In this document: positions 61,915 through 64,000 of the stretch, piece after piece
How positions within the stretch are numbered: position 1 is the first letter of the stretch
How the letters are laid out: every line of letters begins with the position of its first letter
Source of the DNA: Fragilaria crotonensis
Taxonomy: Eukaryota; Bacillariophyta; Fragilariophyceae; Fragilariales; Fragilariaceae
Assembly (NCBI GenBank): GCA_022925895.1
Contig: JAKSYS010000122.1
Coordinates: 1-64,000 of the forward strand
DNA length: 64,000 nt
Direction: 5' to 3'
Notes under the pieces: generated by a model
What the model saw: the letters and a program-made list of their open reading frames with translations, nothing else
Databases searched by the model: none
What the model was told of the DNA's origin: nothing
Made by a program: the position numbers and the translations under genes

Positions 61915-62929
61915 ATGAACAGGGATGCACTGACTCGGTACTCAACCCAACAAAAACACGATATCAACCTGGTCCGCTTGTACCTTCAGATTATCACGCT
62001 CTCTGACATGTCGCAACCAGACGGAATCTCCGCATGTTGCTACCACCTCAATGGAGAACGGCGACCGACACAAGTGATCCGCATCAAAACATGGCCACGA
62101 CAGGAACCACCAACAGCTCCACAAATTCGACTCTGGACACGATACATCTCAGAAAACTTTCTGCGATATTCAAATAAATGGAAAGATCCCCTGGGAAAAA
62201 TCAGACAAGAAGATCCTCCACCAGACGATACAAGCACCCACCACTCATCAATACAAAGTCATATTAACTCCCTACCACTCTGGCATCGTCGACTCCTATT
62301 CGAATACAAACAAATAGCAAACGATGTTGAGGTATGGAGAGCTTTTCGATCAAGGCAACGACTAACCATCGCCTCCGATGGAAGTCTCAGGGGAAGAAGC
62401 AGGCACTTTTGGCTGGAAGCTGACAACGAGAAACCACCACGTTCTCTTTCAAGGGTATGGGCCAGTCGACGGACCGATCGAAATTGGGAGCTCCACTCGG
62501 AGCGAACTAGGGGGCTTTACGGCGCCACTCCTATTGGTAACCGTACTGGCGAGACACTGGGGATTGCGACATAGGTGCAAGTTTCGATGGTTGGCGGATA
62601 GCGAGGTGGCCATTAACAGAGTAACGTTCGTCACCCGGAAAGACTACTCACCAACAAAACAGCCGGACAATAGTGACTACCTGACAACCATAACAGAACT
62701 TTTCCGAGAACTCCGTCGCCCCATGCTCACCAAGTGGATCAAAAGTCACCAGGATGGAAAAATATCATACGACAAACTGACACCCGACGCCCGCTTGAAC
62801 GTTGACGTGGACGAACTGGCCACAAAATGTCACCAAAACAAAAAAGCGAAACCACGGCGAGAGACGAATCATATCCCGACAATGCAGATGAGCATATCGA
62901 TCCTCAACACACGGTTTTCGGCAATTTAG
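61915..62929 (+). pseudogene. LINE RNase H domain segment
   Basis: Ribonuclease H that would remove RNA template. First Asp in RLTIASDGSLRG (one frame), then in a second frame TFGWKLTTRNHHVLFQGYGP, Glu in SSTRSELGGF, Asp in RWLADSEVAIN and a last Asp in LNVDVDELA: the usual D-E-D-D order, split by a frame change near 62395. Confidence 0.8.
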
Positions 62930-63014
62930 ACGAACACATACGGTACCATGTAAATGGGGATATCTTCGTGAATACACACAATCTCGTCACAAATGGCCAG
63001 ATCACGTCTGGGAC

Positions 63015-63712
63015 ATGATCGACATGACAGCATTTGGAAAGAACTTTAAGGCAATTCCGCTAAAACATCAACCGTCGCATGTCAAATTCATCCACAATCA
63101 ACTGCCACTGGGACAAAAGTACCAACGATCAGACGTAAAGGATGAGAAATTGAAACTATGTCCCACATGCTTACTTCAGGAGGAAAACATCCATCACTTT
63201 CTGCACTGTTCCCAAAACCCAGCTCGAGGCAAAAGCATCTCAGCCATGCTTCGGACCATCCTGAAAGACGATCATCCCAGTCGACCAGCCTTTGCATCTT
63301 GCGTTGAACAATATTTAACACACCCAGGGCAACGCGTCCACTTTCACAATGACAAACTCTCCAGCCGCCTCGACGACATCCTACAAACGGCAATCGAAGA
63401 ACAGAACCTCATCGGATGGCACCAACTACTTCTCGGATACTTATCAAGAAGTGGCTCCTGCTTGCAGCCATGGACACTCCACCCCGGGAAACTGAATCTA
63501 TCAGCAGGACGAAGTCGCACACACGGCCCTCAAAGCGATTACCCTTATGGTACGAGAAATCTGGCTTGGACGAAATGAAGTCTTACATCAACATCGAGAT
63601 GAGACTGACCAAGAGATCTACTCGATGGAATCCGCAGAGCTTCGCCACTACCACTCGAATCCAACCCTCATTCAGACCTCCGATCAACACTATTGCCGCA
63701 ACATCACGTTAA
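63015..63712 (+). pseudogene. LINE C-terminal Cys/His segment
   Basis: KLCPTCLLQEENIHHFLHC forms a C-x2-C...H-x3-C zinc-binding block typical of LINE C-termini, followed by WHQLLLGYLSR and, in other frames, an Arg-rich end (63700-63960). Several frame changes. Confidence 0.7.
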
Positions 63713-64000
63713 CCAAACTTCTACACAGCAGACCCTCCGTTCGACGACGATGGCTTCGACGAGTTAAAACAGCGCGAGCAGCCCACTTGAAAGATGGAAA
63801 AACACAAAGACAAGTAACCCAGTACATGATCGCTATCCCGCCGACACGCGACGTCTCCACAAGACTGGCAACCCTTCCACCGGAAAACATTCCAAACAGA
63901 ACACGTACCTCAAACACTACCCAGCAACGCATGACAGCCTTCTTCCCTGGACGACCCCCCGACTACCATACCAACATCCAAAATCCTTCGCCCTCTCAAA

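Larger units (their letters stand above)
59207..64000 (+). mobile_element. LINE (non-LTR retrotransposon) with RT, RNase H and Cys/His tail, degenerate, 3' end at window edge
   Basis: One element reading left to right: an N-terminal charged segment (59250-59455), reverse transcriptase (59588-61231), post-RT region (61173-61871), RNase H (62340-62900), a Cys/His block (63015-63400) and a C-terminal Arg-rich, FFPGRPPDYHT end at about 63960. The order RT-RNase H without integrase or LTRs marks it as a LINE. The frame changes at least six times, so this copy is dead or the assembly has indels. It abuts the multi-ORF DNA transposon. No 5' end or target duplication seen. Confidence 0.88.

Overview
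The window looks like nuclear DNA of a diatom, probably pennate. Three plastid-type precursors carry a signal peptide followed by a cleavage site around a phenylalanine (ASAFAP, VVAF-V, VVAF-R). Other pointers are a diatom-style heat-shock-factor gene, a lycopene cyclase, short GT-AG introns (36-145 nt), and mobile-element proteins of kinds I associate with diatom genomes. Species is not determined.

Layout. 0.4-7.2 kb: HSF-type transcription factor, plastid lycopene beta-cyclase with a repeat tail, and a three-exon membrane protein. 7.3-20 kb: mobile DNA. This holds a 6.2-kb Plavaka-like (CACTA-related) DNA transposon with matching inverted ends, then two non-autonomous elements: one with 35-bp inverted ends and a 9-bp near-perfect target duplication, one hAT-like with a perfect 8-bp duplication. 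20-32.7 kb: secreted and chaperone genes, namely a chymotrypsin-type protease with a polybasic front and polyacidic tail, a DnaJ-X protein, and two divergent secreted proteins (beta-propeller; tandem-repeat beta domain) with Pro/Thr linkers. 33-37.3 kb: a PEX14-like peroxin carrying a C-terminal PUB domain, convergent with a plastid metallophosphoesterase. 38.2 kb: a lone 5S rRNA gene on the minus strand. 39-45.6 kb: three probable metabolic enzymes (Gfo/Idh/MocA oxidoreductase, a TauD-dioxygenase/aldo-keto-reductase fusion, a double DUF1330 protein), with another 8-bp-TSD element between the first two. 46-51.2 kb: BAR-PH-ArfGAP-ankyrin protein and a small plastid glycine-zipper protein. 51.3-64 kb: decayed sequence, a multi-ORF DNA transposon of a family I cannot name, then a LINE with reverse transcriptase, RNase H and a Cys/His tail running to the window end.

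Spacers are rich in short GTAC-containing palindromic words, and four bounded MITE-like elements sit among them. I saw no CRISPR array, tRNA, LTR element or virus-like element. Several host genes show single frame breaks (HSF, repeat-domain protein, glycine-zipper protein), which could be real or assembly indels.

The most novel-looking points are the PEX14-PUB fusion, the TauD-AKR fusion beside related redox genes, the intact-looking MITEs with their target duplications, and the multi-ORF transposon.
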